Assembly (NCBI GenBank): GCA_936450465.1
Contig: OW388297.1
Coordinates: 58,594,581-58,658,580, forward strand
DNA from: Gibbula magus
Taxonomy: Eukaryota; Mollusca; Gastropoda; Trochida; Trochidae
Length of the DNA: 64,000 bases
Direction: 5' to 3'
The notes under the pieces are model-generated. The model saw nothing but the letters and a program-made list of their open reading frames with translations. It made no database searches and was not told the origin of the DNA. The position numbers were made by a program, and so were the translations under genes. The stretch's first letter is position 1, and every line of letters starts with the position of its first letter. Shown here one piece after another: positions 33,587 through 49,183 of the stretch.

Positions 33587-35089
33587 TCAAGATTTTTGTG
33601 TACACGACTTCTACAAGAAGGATTGCAGCTATTACAACCAAACTTTACAGGCTGATAGCCCTAACTATGTAGTTATACCGCGAAGCTTTTGGGCCCAATT
33701 GGTTCAGCCATTTAGGGTCAGGTTCGAATCTAAAAGTCAATTTTTAACATGGGAAAAAACTGAAAATTTCAGCTAGAGACTTGCAACTTTTTTTAAAAGA
33801 TGCGCAATAACCACGCGAGGAAAAAAGTCAATCATGACGAATCTGTATGTGACGTGGTTTCGCCGCCATCTTGAATTTGGTGAACTTTGGCGGTTTTGAG
33901 GGTACGCGTCTTCAAAAATCTTCTCCTAAATAACGGCAATACATACAGACACATGGCATAGCTCAGTCGGAAGCTGGGACATTGCTCTTTATATGAATCT
34001 ATAAACCGAAGCTCTACATCTAACCGTTTCTGAGTTACGGCATCTTAAACATTGACCTTTTCGAGGAAGCGACTGGCAGCACGCGTCGTCAAGAACGAAG
34101 ATTTGGTCAAGATATAACAAGACCGAATGCACGCGTACATGCAAGAGGCATATTCTCAACCAGCCAGGACAGCGTAACGAGCAAATAAAGCTTGCTTGCT
34201 TCGCTGAGATGAGTTGAGTTGAGTTGGTTTATATTTATTAGTAAAAAAACGCACATTTACTCATGTACCATGCGGCAGATTTCACTCGGCTGGGTGTGAA
34301 AGCTGCTTTAACGCAGCCTCTACTTCAACTGTCGCACTTGTTCAACTTTTAAACATGCACCCTCTCTCATCTGGATAGGTCAGACATTGTGATAGAAAAA
34401 AACGTTGCCAAACTGCAAAGGAGAATGACACAAACAACTTTTGCTGCATAAAACACCTGTCACCATCAACGTATCTCCTACGTTTTTGACTCAAAACTAA
34501 CTGCATAGTGCCTTCTAAGGCCTCGCTCACGCCTTCACTGACAAGGTTTCTCATTTCTTTATCATTTCACAATGTTAAAGATATTACAGATAAAAGAAAT
34601 GGCCGGCTGAATCATGTTATTGTCGCTTGCGACTATATTACAAACCTTCCGTTAAAACCTATTGGAATGCACATACTTGTTGAAAAAGGCCTTAAGGCTT
34701 CAAAGTAGTCTTAATCTCTTTCTTTAGTGTTAATTCACTTAGTTTCGACGAATCCAACCCAAAAAACACAATATTTCGCGACCTAATTAAGGATTCAGCC
34801 ATACTTGTTGAAAAAGGCCTTAAGGCTCCAAAGTAGTCTAAATCTCTTTCTTAAGTGTTAATTCACTTAGTTTTGACGAATCCAACCCAAAACACACAGT
34901 ATTTCGCGACCTAATTAAGGATTCAGCCATACTTGTTGAAAAAGGCCTTAAGGCTCCAAAGTAGTCTAAATCTCTTTCTTAAGTGTTAATTCACTTAGTT
35001 TTGACGAATCCAACCCAAAACACACAGTATTTCGCGACCTAATTAAGGATTCAGCCCTTTGGGGCTAAATCCTTATTGTTATTGGCGTG

Positions 35090-35143
<54 letters not shown>

Positions 35144-36646
35144 TCAAGATTTTTGTGTACACGACTTCTACAAGAAGGATTGCAGCTATTACAACCAAAC
35201 TTTACAGGCTGATAGCCCTAACTATGTAGTTATACCGCGAAGCTTTTGGGCCCAATTGGTTCAGCCATTTAGGGTCAGGTTCGAATCTAAAAGTCAATTT
35301 TTAACATGGGAAAAAACTGAAAATTTCAGCTAGAGACTTGCAACTTTTTTTAAAAGATGCGCAATAACCACGCGAGGAAAAAAGTCAATCATGACGAATC
35401 TGTATGTGACGTGGTTTCGCCGCCATCTTGAATTTGGTGAACTTTGGCGGTTTTGAGGGTACGCGTCTTCAAAAATCTTCTCCTAAATAACGGCAATACA
35501 TACAGACACATGGCATAGCTCAGTCGGAAGCTGGGACATTGCTCTTTATATGAATCTATAAACCGAAGCTCTACATCTAACCGTTTCTGAGTTACGGCAT
35601 CTTAAACATTGACCTTTTCGAGGAAGCGACTGGCAGCACGCGTCGTCAAGAACGAAGATTTGGTCAAGATATAACAAGACCGAATGCACGCGTACATGCA
35701 AGAGGCATATTCTCAACCAGCCAGGACAGCGTAACGAGCAAATAAAGCTTGCTTGCTTCGCTGAGATGAGTTGAGTTGAGTTGGTTTATATTTATTAGTA
35801 AAAAAACGCACATTTACTCATGTACCATGCGGCAGATTTCACTCGGCTGGGTGTGAAAGCTGCTTTAACGCAGCCTCTACTTCAACTGTCGCACTTGTTC
35901 AACTTTTAAACATGCACCCTCTCTCATCTGGATAGGTCAGACATTGTGATAGAAAAAAACGTTGCCAAACTGCAAAGGAGAATGACACAAACAACTTTTG
36001 CTGCATAAAACACCTGTCACCATCAACGTATCTCCTACGTTTTTGACTCAAAACTAACTGCATAGTGCCTTCTAAGGCCTCGCTCACGCCTTCACTGACA
36101 AGGTTTCTCATTTCTTTATCATTTCACAATGTTAAAGATATTACAGATAAAAGAAATGGCCGGCTGAATCATGTTATTGTCGCTTGCGACTATATTACAA
36201 ACCTTCCGTTAAAACCTATTGGAATGCACATACTTGTTGAAAAAGGCCTTAAGGCTTCAAAGTAGTCTTAATCTCTTTCTTTAGTGTTAATTCACTTAGT
36301 TTCGACGAATCCAACCCAAAAAACACAATATTTCGCGACCTAATTAAGGATTCAGCCATACTTGTTGAAAAAGGCCTTAAGGCTCCAAAGTAGTCTAAAT
36401 CTCTTTCTTAAGTGTTAATTCACTTAGTTTTGACGAATCCAACCCAAAACACACAGTATTTCGCGACCTAATTAAGGATTCAGCCATACTTGTTGAAAAA
36501 GGCCTTAAGGCTCCAAAGTAGTCTAAATCTCTTTCTTAAGTGTTAATTCACTTAGTTTTGACGAATCCAACCCAAAACACACAGTATTTCGCGACCTAAT
36601 TAAGGATTCAGCCCTTTGGGGCTAAATCCTTATTGTTATTGGCGTG

Positions 36647-36703
<57 letters not shown>

Positions 36704-38161
36704 TCAAGATTTTTGTGTACACGACTTCTACAAGAAGGATTGCAGCTATTACAACCAAACTTTACAGGCTGATAGCCCTAACTATGTAGTTATACCGCGA
36801 AGCTTTTGGGCCCAATTGGTTCAGCCATTTAGGGTCAGGTTCGAATCTAAAAGTCAATTTTTAACATGGGAAAAAACTGAAAATTTCAGCTAGAGACTTG
36901 CAACTTTTTTTAAAAGATGCGCAATAACCACGCGAGGAAAAAAGTCAATCATGACGAATCTGTATGTGACGTGGTTTCGCCGCCATCTTGAATTTGGTGA
37001 ACTTTGGCGGTTTTGAGGGTACGCGTCTTCAAAAATCTTCTCCTAAATAACGGCAATACATACAGACACATGGCATAGCTCAGTCGGAAGCTGGGACATT
37101 GCTCTTTATATGAATCTATAAACCGAAGCTCTACATCTAACCGTTTCTGAGTTACGGCATCTTAAACATTGACCTTTTCGAGGAAGCGACTGGCAGCACG
37201 CGTCGTCAAGAACGAAGATTTGGTCAAGATATAACAAGACCGAATGCACGCGTACATGCAAGAGGCATATTCTCAACCAGCCAGGACAGCGTAACGAGCA
37301 AATAAAGCTTGCTTGCTTCGCTGAGATGAGTTGAGTTGAGTTGGTTTATATTTATTAGTAAAAAAACGCACATTTACTCATGTACCATGCGGCAGATTTC
37401 ACTCGGCTGGGTGTGAAAGCTGCTTTAACGCAGCCTCTACTTCAACTGTCGCACTTGTTCAACTTTTAAACATGCACCCTCTCTCATCTGGATAGGTCAG
37501 ACATTGTGATAGAAAAAAACGTTGCCAAACTGCAAAGGAGAATGACACAAACAACTTTTGCTGCATAAAACACCTGTCACCATCAACGTATCTCCTACGT
37601 TTTTGACTCAAAACTAACTGCATAGTGCCTTCTAAGGCCTCGCTCACGCCTTCACTGACAAGGTTTCTCATTTCTTTATCATTTCACAATGTTAAAGATA
37701 TTACAGATAAAAGAAATGGCCGGCTGAATCATGTTATTGTCGCTTGCGACTATATTACAAACCTTCCGTTAAAACCTATTGGAATGCACATACTTGTTGA
37801 AAAAGGCCTTAAGGCTTCAAAGTAGTCTTAATCTCTTTCTTTAGTGTTAATTCACTTAGTTTCGACGAATCCAACCCAAAAAACACAATATTTCGCGACC
37901 TAATTAAGGATTCAGCCATACTTGTTGAAAAAGGCCTTAAGGCTCCAAAGTAGTCTAAATCTCTTTCTTAAGTGTTAATTCACTTAGTTTTGACGAATCC
38001 AACCCAAAACACACAGTATTTCGCGACCTAATTAAGGATTCAGCCATACTTGTTGAAAAAGGCCTTAAGGCTCCAAAGTAGTCTAAATCTCTTTCTTAAG
38101 TGTTAATTCACTTAGTTTTGACGAATCCAACCCAAAACACACAGTATTTCGCGACCTAATT

Positions 38162-38206
38162 AAGGATTCAGCCCTTTGGGGCTAAATCCTTATTGTTATT
38201 GGCGTG

Positions 38207-38266
<60 letters not shown>

Positions 38267-39769
38267 TCAAGATTTTTGTGTACACGACTTCTACAAGAAG
38301 GATTGCAGCTATTACAACCAAACTTTACAGGCTGATAGCCCTAACTATGTAGTTATACCGCGAAGCTTTTGGGCCCAATTGGTTCAGCCATTTAGGGTCA
38401 GGTTCGAATCTAAAAGTCAATTTTTAACATGGGAAAAAACTGAAAATTTCAGCTAGAGACTTGCAACTTTTTTTAAAAGATGCGCAATAACCACGCGAGG
38501 AAAAAAGTCAATCATGACGAATCTGTATGTGACGTGGTTTCGCCGCCATCTTGAATTTGGTGAACTTTGGCGGTTTTGAGGGTACGCGTCTTCAAAAATC
38601 TTCTCCTAAATAACGGCAATACATACAGACACATGGCATAGCTCAGTCGGAAGCTGGGACATTGCTCTTTATATGAATCTATAAACCGAAGCTCTACATC
38701 TAACCGTTTCTGAGTTACGGCATCTTAAACATTGACCTTTTCGAGGAAGCGACTGGCAGCACGCGTCGTCAAGAACGAAGATTTGGTCAAGATATAACAA
38801 GACCGAATGCACGCGTACATGCAAGAGGCATATTCTCAACCAGCCAGGACAGCGTAACGAGCAAATAAAGCTTGCTTGCTTCGCTGAGATGAGTTGAGTT
38901 GAGTTGGTTTATATTTATTAGTAAAAAAACGCACATTTACTCATGTACCATGCGGCAGATTTCACTCGGCTGGGTGTGAAAGCTGCTTTAACGCAGCCTC
39001 TACTTCAACTGTCGCACTTGTTCAACTTTTAAACATGCACCCTCTCTCATCTGGATAGGTCAGACATTGTGATAGAAAAAAACGTTGCCAAACTGCAAAG
39101 GAGAATGACACAAACAACTTTTGCTGCATAAAACACCTGTCACCATCAACGTATCTCCTACGTTTTTGACTCAAAACTAACTGCATAGTGCCTTCTAAGG
39201 CCTCGCTCACGCCTTCACTGACAAGGTTTCTCATTTCTTTATCATTTCACAATGTTAAAGATATTACAGATAAAAGAAATGGCCGGCTGAATCATGTTAT
39301 TGTCGCTTGCGACTATATTACAAACCTTCCGTTAAAACCTATTGGAATGCACATACTTGTTGAAAAAGGCCTTAAGGCTTCAAAGTAGTCTTAATCTCTT
39401 TCTTTAGTGTTAATTCACTTAGTTTCGACGAATCCAACCCAAAAAACACAATATTTCGCGACCTAAATAAGGATTCAGCCATACTTGTTGAAAAAGGCCT
39501 TAAGGCTCCAAAGTAGTCTAAATCTCTTTCTTAAGTGTTAATTCACTTAGTTTTGACGAATCCAACCCAAAACACACAGTATTTCGCGACCTAATTAAGG
39601 ATTCAGCCATACTTGTTGAAAAAGGCCTTAAGGCTCCAAAGTAGTCTAAATCTCTTTCTTAAGTGTTAATTCACTTAGTTTTGACGAATCCAACCCAAAA
39701 CACACAGTATTTCGCGACCTAATTAAGGATTCAGCCCTTTGGGGCTAAATCCTTATTGTTATTGGCGTG

Positions 39770-39820
<51 letters not shown>

Positions 39821-41323
39821 TCAAGATTTTTGTGTACACGACTTCTACAAGAAGGATTGCAGCTATTACAACCAAACTTTACAGGCTGATAGCCCTAACT
39901 ATGTAGTTATACCGCGAAGCTTTTGGGCCCAATTGGTTCAGCCATTTAGGGTCAGGTTCGAATCTAAAAGTCAATTTTTAACATGGGAAAAAACTGAAAA
40001 TGTCAGCTAGAGACTTGCAACTTTTTTTAAAAGATGCGCAATAACCACGCGAGGAAAAAAGTCAATCATGACGAATCTGTATGTGACGTGGTTTCGCCGC
40101 CATCTTGAATTTGGTGAACTTTGGCGGTTTTGAGGGTACGCGTCTTCAAAAATCTTCTCCTAAATAACGGCAATACATACAGACACATGGCATAGCTCAG
40201 TCGGAAGCTGGGACATTGCTCTTTATATGAATCTATAAACCGAAGCTCTACATCTAACCGTTTCTGAGTTACGGCATCTTAAACATTGACCTTTTCGAGG
40301 AAGCGACTGGCAGCACGCGTCGTCAAGAACGAAGATTTGGTCAAGATATAACAAGACCGAATGCACGCGTACATGCAAGAGGCATATTCTCAACCAGCCA
40401 GGACAGCGTAACGAGCAAATAAAGCTTGCTTGCTTCGCTGAGATGAGTTGAGTTGAGTTGGTTTATATTTATTAGTAAAAAAACGCACATTTACTCATGT
40501 ACCATGCGGCAGATTTCACTCGGCTGGGTGTGAAAGCTGCTTTAACGCAGCCTCTACTTCAACTGTCGCACTTGTTCAACTTTTAAACATGCACCCTCTC
40601 TCATCTGGATAGGTCAGACATTGTGATAGAAAAAAACGTTGCCAAACTGCAAAGGAGAATGACACAAACAACTTTTGCTGCATAAAACACCTGTCACCAT
40701 CAACGTATCTCCTACGTTTTTGACTCAAAACTAACTGCATAGTGCCTTCTAAGGCCTCGCTCACGCCTTCACTGACAAGGTTTCTCATTTCTTTATCATT
40801 TCACAATGTTAAAGATATTACAGATAAAAGAAATGGCCGGCTGAATCATGTTATTGTCGCTTGCGACTATATTACAAACCTTCCGTTAAAACCTATTGGA
40901 ATGCACATACTTGTTGAAAAAGGCCTTAAGGCTTCAAAGTAGTCTTAATCTCTTTCTTTAGTGTTAATTCACTTAGTTTCGACGAATCCAACCCAAAAAA
41001 CACAATATTTCGCGACCTAATTAAGGATTCAGCCATACTTGTTGAAAAAGGCCTTAAGGCTCCAAAGTAGTCTAAATCTCTTTCTTAAGTGTTAATTCAC
41101 TTAGTTTTGACGAATCCAACCCAAAACACACAGTATTTCGCGACCTAATTAAGGATTCAGCCATACTTGTTGAAAAAGGCCTTAAGGCTCCAAAGTAGTC
41201 TAAATCTCTTTCTTAAGTGTTAATTCACTTAGTTTTGACGAATCCAACCCAAAACACACAGTATTTCGCGACCTAATTAAGGATTCAGCCCTTTGGGGCT
41301 AAATCCTTATTGTTATTGGCGTG

Positions 41324-41380
<57 letters not shown>

Positions 41381-42838
41381 TCAAGATTTTTGTGTACACG
41401 ACTTCTACAAGAAGGATTGCAGCTATTACAACCAAACTTTACAGGCTGATAGCCCTAACTATGTAGTTATACCGCGAAGCTTTTGGGCCCAATTGGTTCA
41501 GCCATTTAGGGTCAGGTTCGAATCTAAAAGTCAATTTTTAACATGGGAAAAAACTGAAAATGTCAGCTAGAGACTTGCAACTTTTTTTAAAAGATGCGCA
41601 ATAACCACGCGAGGAAAAAAGTCAATCATGACGAATCTGTATGTGACGTGGTTTCGCCGCCATCTTGAATTTGGTGAACTTTGGCGGTTTTGAGGGTACG
41701 CGTCTTCAAAAATCTTCTCCTAAATAACGGCAATACATACAGACACATGGCATAGCTCAGTCGGAAGCTGGGACATTGCTCTTTATATGAATCTATAAAC
41801 CGAAGCTCTACATCTAACCGTTTCTGAGTTACGGCATCTTAAACATTGACCTTTTCGAGGAAGCGACTGGCAGCACGCGTCGTCAAGAACGAAGATTTGG
41901 TCAAGATATAACAAGACCGAATGCACGCGTACATGCAAGAGGCATATTCTCAACCAGCCAGGACAGCGTAACGAGCAAATAAAGCTTGCTTGCTTCGCTG
42001 AGATGAGTTGAGTTGAGTTGGTTTATATTTATTAGTAAAAAAACGCACATTTACTCATGTACCATGCGGCAGATTTCACTCGGCTGGGTGTGAAAGCTGC
42101 TTTAACGCAGCCTCTACTTCAACTGTCGCACTTGTTCAACTTTTAAACATGCACCCTCTCTCATCTGGATAGGTCAGACATTGTGATAGAAAAAAACGTT
42201 GCCAAACTGCAAAGGAGAATGACACAAACAACTTTTGCTGCATAAAACACCTGTCACCATCAACGTATCTCCTACGTTTTTGACTCAAAACTAACTGCAT
42301 AGTGCCTTCTAAGGCCTCGCTCACGCCTTCACTGACAAGGTTTCTCATTTCTTTATCATTTCACAATGTTAAAGATATTACAGATAAAAGAAATGGCCGG
42401 CTGAATCATGTTATTGTCGCTTGCGACTATATTACAAACCTTCCGTTAAAACCTATTGGAATGCACATACTTGTTGAAAAAGGCCTTAAGGCTTCAAAGT
42501 AGTCTTAATCTCTTTCTTTAGTGTTAATTCACTTAGTTTCGACGAATCCAACCCAAAAAACACAATATTTCGCGACCTAATTAAGGATTCAGCCATACTT
42601 GTTGAAAAAGGCCTTAAGGCTCCAAAGTAGTCTAAATCTCTTTCTTAAGTGTTAATTCACTTAGTTTTGACGAATCCAACCCAAAACACACAGTATTTCG
42701 CGACCTAATTAAGGATTCAGCCATACTTGTTGAAAAAGGCCTTAAGGCTCCAAAGTAGTCTAAATCTCTTTCTTAAGTGTTAATTCACTTAGTTTTGACG
42801 AATCCAACCCAAAACACACAGTATTTCGCGACCTAATT
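38162..42838 (+). repeat. B units 17-19: local variant cluster
   Basis: Unit 17 has ACCTAAATAAGG in place of ACCTAATTAAGG (changed base 39467) and the long 1563-bp TTA class. Units 18 and 19 alone share AAAATGTCAGC in place of AAAATTTCAGC (near 40002 and 41562), yet differ in TTA length (1554 and 1560). The shared change in neighbouring units points to local duplication of a single unit followed by microsatellite change. Confidence 0.8.
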
Positions 42839-42883
42839 AAGGATTCAGCCCTTTGGGGCTAAATCCTTATTGTTATTGGCGTG

Positions 42884-42940
<57 letters not shown>

Positions 42941-44398
42941 TCAAGATTTTTGTGTACACGACTTCTACAAGAAGGATTGCAGCTATTACAACCAAACTTT
43001 ACAGGCTGATAGCCCTAACTATGTAGTTATACCGCGAAGCTTTTGGGCCCAATTGGTTCAGCCATTTAGGGTCAGGTTCGAATCTAAAAGTCAATTTTTA
43101 ACATGGGAAAAAACTGAAAATTTCAGCTAGAGACTTGCAACTTTTTTTAAAAGATGCGCAATAACCACGCGAGGAAAAAAGTCAATCATGACGAATCTGT
43201 ATGTGACGTGGTTTCGCCGCCATCTTGAATTTGGTGAACTTTGGCGGTTTTGAGGGTACGCGTCTTCAAAAATCTTCTCCTAAATAACGGCAATACATAC
43301 AGACACATGGCATAGCTCAGTCGGAAGCTGGGACATTGCTCTTTATATGAATCTATAAACCGAAGCTCTACATCTAACCGTTTCTGAGTTACGGCATCTT
43401 AAACATTGACCTTTTCGAGGAAGCGACTGGCAGCACGCGTCGTCAAGAACGAAGATTTGGTCAAGATATAACAAGACCGAATGCACGCGTACATGCAAGA
43501 GGCATATTCTCAACCAGCCAGGACAGCGTAACGAGCAAATAAAGCTTGCTTGCTTCGCTGAGATGAGTTGAGTTGAGTTGGTTTATATTTATTAGTAAAA
43601 AAACGCACATTTACTCATGTACCATGCGGCAGATTTCACTCGGCTGGGTGTGAAAGCTGCTTTAACGCAGCCTCTACTTCAACTGTCGCACTTGTTCAAC
43701 TTTTAAACATGCACCCTCTCTCATCTGGATAGGTCAGACATTGTGATAGAAAAAAACGTTGCCAAACTGCAAAGGAGAATGACACAAACAACTTTTGCTG
43801 CATAAAACACCTGTCACCATCAACGTATCTCCTACGTTTTTGACTCAAAACTAACTGCATAGTGCCTTCTAAGGCCTCGCTCACGCCTTCACTGACAAGG
43901 TTTCTCATTTCTTTATCATTTCACAATGTTAAAGATATTACAGATAAAAGAAATGGCCGGCTGAATCATGTTATTGTCGCTTGCGACTATATTACAAACC
44001 TTCCGTTAAAACCTATTGGAATGCACATACTTGTTGAAAAAGGCCTTAAGGCTTCAAAGTAGTCTTAATCTCTTTCTTTAGTGTTAATTCACTTAGTTTC
44101 GACGAATCCAACCCAAAAAACACAATATTTCGCGACCTAATTAAGGATTCAGCCATACTTGTTGAAAAAGGCCTTAAGGCTCCAAAGTAGTCTAAATCTC
44201 TTTCTTAAGTGTTAATTCACTTAGTTTTGACGAATCCAACCCAAAACACACAGTATTTCGCGACCTAATTAAGGATTCAGCCATACTTGTTGAAAAAGGC
44301 CTTAAGGCTCCAAACTAGTCTAAATCTCTTTCTTAAGTGTTAATTCACTTAGTTTTGACGAATCCAACCCAAAACACACAGTATTTCGCGACCTAATT
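42839..44398 (+). repeat. B unit 20: private substitution in the third subrepeat
   Basis: CAAACTAGTC occurs at 44311-44320 where all other comparable copies read CAAAGTAGTC. It creates a singleton marker useful for anchoring long reads in the array. Confidence 0.8.
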
Positions 44399-44443
44399 AA
44401 GGATTCAGCCCTTTGGGGCTAAATCCTTATTGTTATTGGCGTG

Positions 44444-44500
<57 letters not shown>

Positions 44501-46003
44501 TCAAGATTTTTGTGTACACGACTTCTACAAGAAGGATTGCAGCTATTACAACCAAACTTTACAGGCTGATAGCCCTAACTATGTAGTTATACCGCGAAGC
44601 TTTTGGGCCCAATTGGTTCAGCCATTTAGGGTCAGGTTCGAATCTAAAAGTCAATTTTTAACATGGGAAAAAACTGAAAATTTCAGCTAGAGACTTGCAA
44701 CTTTTTTTAAAAGATGCGCAATAACCACGCGAGGAAAAAAGTCAATCATGACGAATCTGTATGTGACGTGGTTTCGCCGCCATCTTGAATTTGGTGAACT
44801 TTGGCGGTTTTGAGGGTACGCGTCTTCAAAAATCTTCTCCTAAATAACGGCAATACATACAGACACATGGCATAGCTCAGTCGGAAGCTGGGACATTGCT
44901 CTTTATATGAATCTATAAACCGAAGCTCTACATCTAACCGTTTCTGAGTTACGGCATCTTAAACATTGACCTTTTCGAGGAAGCGACTGGCAGCACGCGT
45001 CGTCAAGAACGAAGATTTGGTCAAGATATAACAAGACCGAATGCACGCGTACATGCAAGAGGCATATTCTCAACCAGCCAGGACAGCGTAACGAGCAAAT
45101 AAAGCTTGCTTGCTTCGCTGAGATGAGTTGAGTTGAGTTGGTTTATATTTATTAGTAAAAAAACGCACATTTACTCATGTACCATGCGGCAGATTTCACT
45201 CGGCTGGGTGTGAAAGCTGCTTTAACGCAGCCTCTACTTCAACTGTCGCACTTGTTCAACTTTTAAACATGCACCCTCTCTCATCTGGATAGGTCAGACA
45301 TTGTGATAGAAAAAAACGTTGCCAAACTGCAAAGGAGAATGACACAAACAACTTTTGCTGCATAAAACACCTGTCACCATCAACGTATCTCCTACGTTTT
45401 TGACTCAAAACTAACTGCATAGTGCCTTCTAAGGCCTCGCTCACGCCTTCACTGACAAGGTTTCTCATTTCTTTATCATTTCACAATGTTAAAGATATTA
45501 CAGATAAAAGAAATGGCCGGCTGAATCATGTTATTGTCGCTTGCGACTATATTACAAACCTTCCGTTAAAACCTATTGGAATGCACATACTTGTTGAAAA
45601 AGGCCTTAAGGCTTCAAAGTAGTCTTAATCTCTTTCTTTAGTGTTAATTCACTTAGTTTCGACGAATCCAACCCAAAAAACACAATATTTCGCGACCTAA
45701 TTAAGGATTCAGCCATACTTGTTGAAAAAGGCCTTAAGGCTCCAAAGTAGTCTAAATCTCTTTCTTAAGTGTTAATTCACTTAGTTTTGACGAATCCAAC
45801 CCAAAACACACAGTATTTCGCGACCTAATTAAGGATTCAGCCATACTTGTTGAAAAAGGCCTTAAGGCTCCAAAGTAGTCTAAATCTCTTTCTTAAGTGT
45901 TAATTCACTTAGTTTTGACGAATCCAACCCAAAACACACAGTATTTCGCGACCTAATTAAGGATTCAGCCCTTTGGGGCTAAATCCTTATTGTTATTGGC
46001 GTG

Positions 46004-46060
<57 letters not shown>

Positions 46061-47563
46061 TCAAGATTTTTGTGTACACGACTTCTACAAGAAGGATTGC
46101 AGCTATTACAACCAAACTTTACAGGCTGATAGCCCTAACTATGTAGTTATACCGCGAAGCTTTTGGGCCCAATTGGTTCAGCCATTTAGGGTCAGGTTCG
46201 AATCTAAAAGTCAATTTTTAACATGGGAAAAAACTGAAAATTTCAGCTAGAGACTTGCAACTTTTTTTAAAAGATGCGCAATAACCACGCGAGGAAAAAA
46301 GTCAATCATGACGAATCTGTATGTGACGTGGTTTCGCCGCCATCTTGAATTTGGTGAACTTTGGCGGTTTTGAGGGTACGCGTCTTCAAAAATCTTCTCC
46401 TAAATAACGGCAATACATACAGACACATGGCATAGCTCAGTCGGAAGCTGGGACATTGCTCTTTATATGAATCTATAAACCGAAGCTCTACATCTAACCG
46501 TTTCTGAGTTACGGCATCTTAAACATTGACCTTTTCGAGGAAGCGACTGGCAGCACGCGTCGTCAAGAACGAAGATTTGGTCAAGATATAACAAGACCGA
46601 ATGCACGCGTACATGCAAGAGGCATATTCTCAACCAGCCAGGACAGCGTAACGAGCAAATAAAGCTTGCTTGCTTCGCTGAGATGAGTTGAGTTGAGTTG
46701 GTTTATATTTATTAGTAAAAAAACGCACATTTACTCATGTACCATGCGGCAGATTTCACTCGGCTGGGTGTGAAAGCTGCTTTAACGCAGCCTCTACTTC
46801 AACTGTCGCACTTGTTCAACTTTTAAACATGCACCCTCTCTCATCTGGATAGGTCAGACATTGTGATAGAAAAAAACGTTGCCAAACTGCAAAGGAGAAT
46901 GACACAAACAACTTTTGCTGCATAAAACACCTGTCACCATCAACGTATCTCCTACGTTTTTGACTCAAAACTAACTGCATAGTGCCTTCTAAGGCCTCGC
47001 TCACGCCTTCACTGACAAGGTTTCTCATTTCTTTATCATTTCACAATGTTAAAGATATTACAGATAAAAGAAATGGCCGGCTGAATCATGTTATTGTCGC
47101 TTGCGACTATATTACAAACCTTCCGTTAAAACCTATTGGAATGCACATACTTGTTGAAAAAGGCCTTAAGGCTTCAAAGTAGTCTTAATCTCTTTCTTTA
47201 GTGTTAATTCACTTAGTTTCGACGAATCCAACCCAAAAAACACAATATTTCGCGACCTAATTAAGGATTCAGCCATACTTGTTGAAAAAGGCCTTAAGGC
47301 TCCAAAGTAGTCTAAATCTCTTTCTTAAGTGTTAATTCACTTAGTTTTGACGAATCCAACCCAAAACACACAGTATTTCGCGACCTAATTAAGGATTCAG
47401 CCATACTTGTTGAAAAAGGCCTTAAGGCTCCAAAGTAGTCTAAATCTCTTTCTTAAGTGTTAATTCACTTAGTTTTGACGAATCCAACCCAAAACACACA
47501 GTATTTCGCGACCTAATTAAGGATTCAGCCCTTTGGGGCTAAATCCTTATTGTTATTGGCGTG

Positions 47564-47623
<60 letters not shown>

Positions 47624-49126
47624 TCAAGATTTTTGTGTACACGACTTCTACAAGAAGGATTGCAGCTATTACAACCAAACTTTACAGGCTGATAGCCCTA
47701 ACTATGTAGTTATACCGCGAAGCTTTTGGGCCCAATTGGTTCAGCCATTTAGGGTCAGGTTCGAATCTAAAAGTCAATTTTTAACATGGGAAAAAACTGA
47801 AAATTTCAGCTAGAGACTTGCAACTTTTTTTAAAAGATGCGCAATAACCACGCGAGGAAAAAAGTCAATCATGACGAATCTGTATGTGACGTGGTTTCGC
47901 CGCCATCTTGAATTTGGTGAACTTTGGCGGTTTTGAGGGTACGCGTCTTCAAAAATCTTCTCCTAAATAACGGCAATACATACAGACACATGGCATAGCT
48001 CAGTCGGAAGCTGGGACATTGCTCTTTATATGAATCTATAAACCGAAGCTCTACATCTAACCGTTTCTGAGTTACGGCATCTTAAACATTGACCTTTTCG
48101 AGGAAGCGACTGGCAGCACGCGTCGTCAAGAACGAAGATTTGGTCAAGATATAACAAGACCGAATGCACGCGTACATGCAAGAGGCATATTCTCAACCAG
48201 CCAGGACAGCGTAACGAGCAAATAAAGCTTGCTTGCTTCGCTGAGATGAGTTGAGTTGAGTTGGTTTATATTTATTAGTAAAAAAACGCACATTTACTCA
48301 TGTACCATGCGGCAGATTTCACTCGGCTGGGTGTGAAAGCTGCTTTAACGCAGCCTCTACTTCAACTGTCGCACTTGTTCAACTTTTAAACATGCACCCT
48401 CTCTCATCTGGATAGGTCAGACATTGTGATAGAAAAAAACGTTGCCAAACTGCAAAGGAGAATGACACAAACAACTTTTGCTGCATAAAACACCTGTCAC
48501 CATCAACGTATCTCCTACGTTTTTGACTCAAAACTAACTGCATAGTGCCTTCTAAGGCCTCGCTCACGCCTTCACTGACAAGGTTTCTCATTTCTTTATC
48601 ATTTCACAATGTTAAAGATATTACAGATAAAAGAAATGGCCGGCTGAATCATGTTATTGTCGCTTGCGACTATATTACAAACCTTCCGTTAAAACCTATT
48701 GGAATGCACATACTTGTTGAAAAAGGCCTTAAGGCTTCAAAGTAGTCTTAATCTCTTTCTTTAGTGTTAATTCACTTAGTTTCGACGAATCCAACCCAAA
48801 AAACACAATATTTCGCGACCTAATTAAGGATTCAGCCATACTTGTTGAAAAAGGCCTTAAGGCTCCAAAGTAGTCTAAATCTCTTTCTTAAGTGTTAATT
48901 CACTTAGTTTTGACGAATCCAACCCAAAACACACAGTATTTCGCGACCTAATTAAGGATTCAGCCATACTTGTTGAAAAAGGCCTTAAGGCTCCAAAGTA
49001 GTCTAAATCTCTTTCTTAAGTGTTAATTCACTTAGTTTTGACGAATCCAACCCAAAACACACAGTATTTCGCGACCTAATTAAGGATTCAGCCCTTTGGG
49101 GCTAAATCCTTATTGTTATTGGCGTG

Positions 49127-49183
<57 letters not shown>
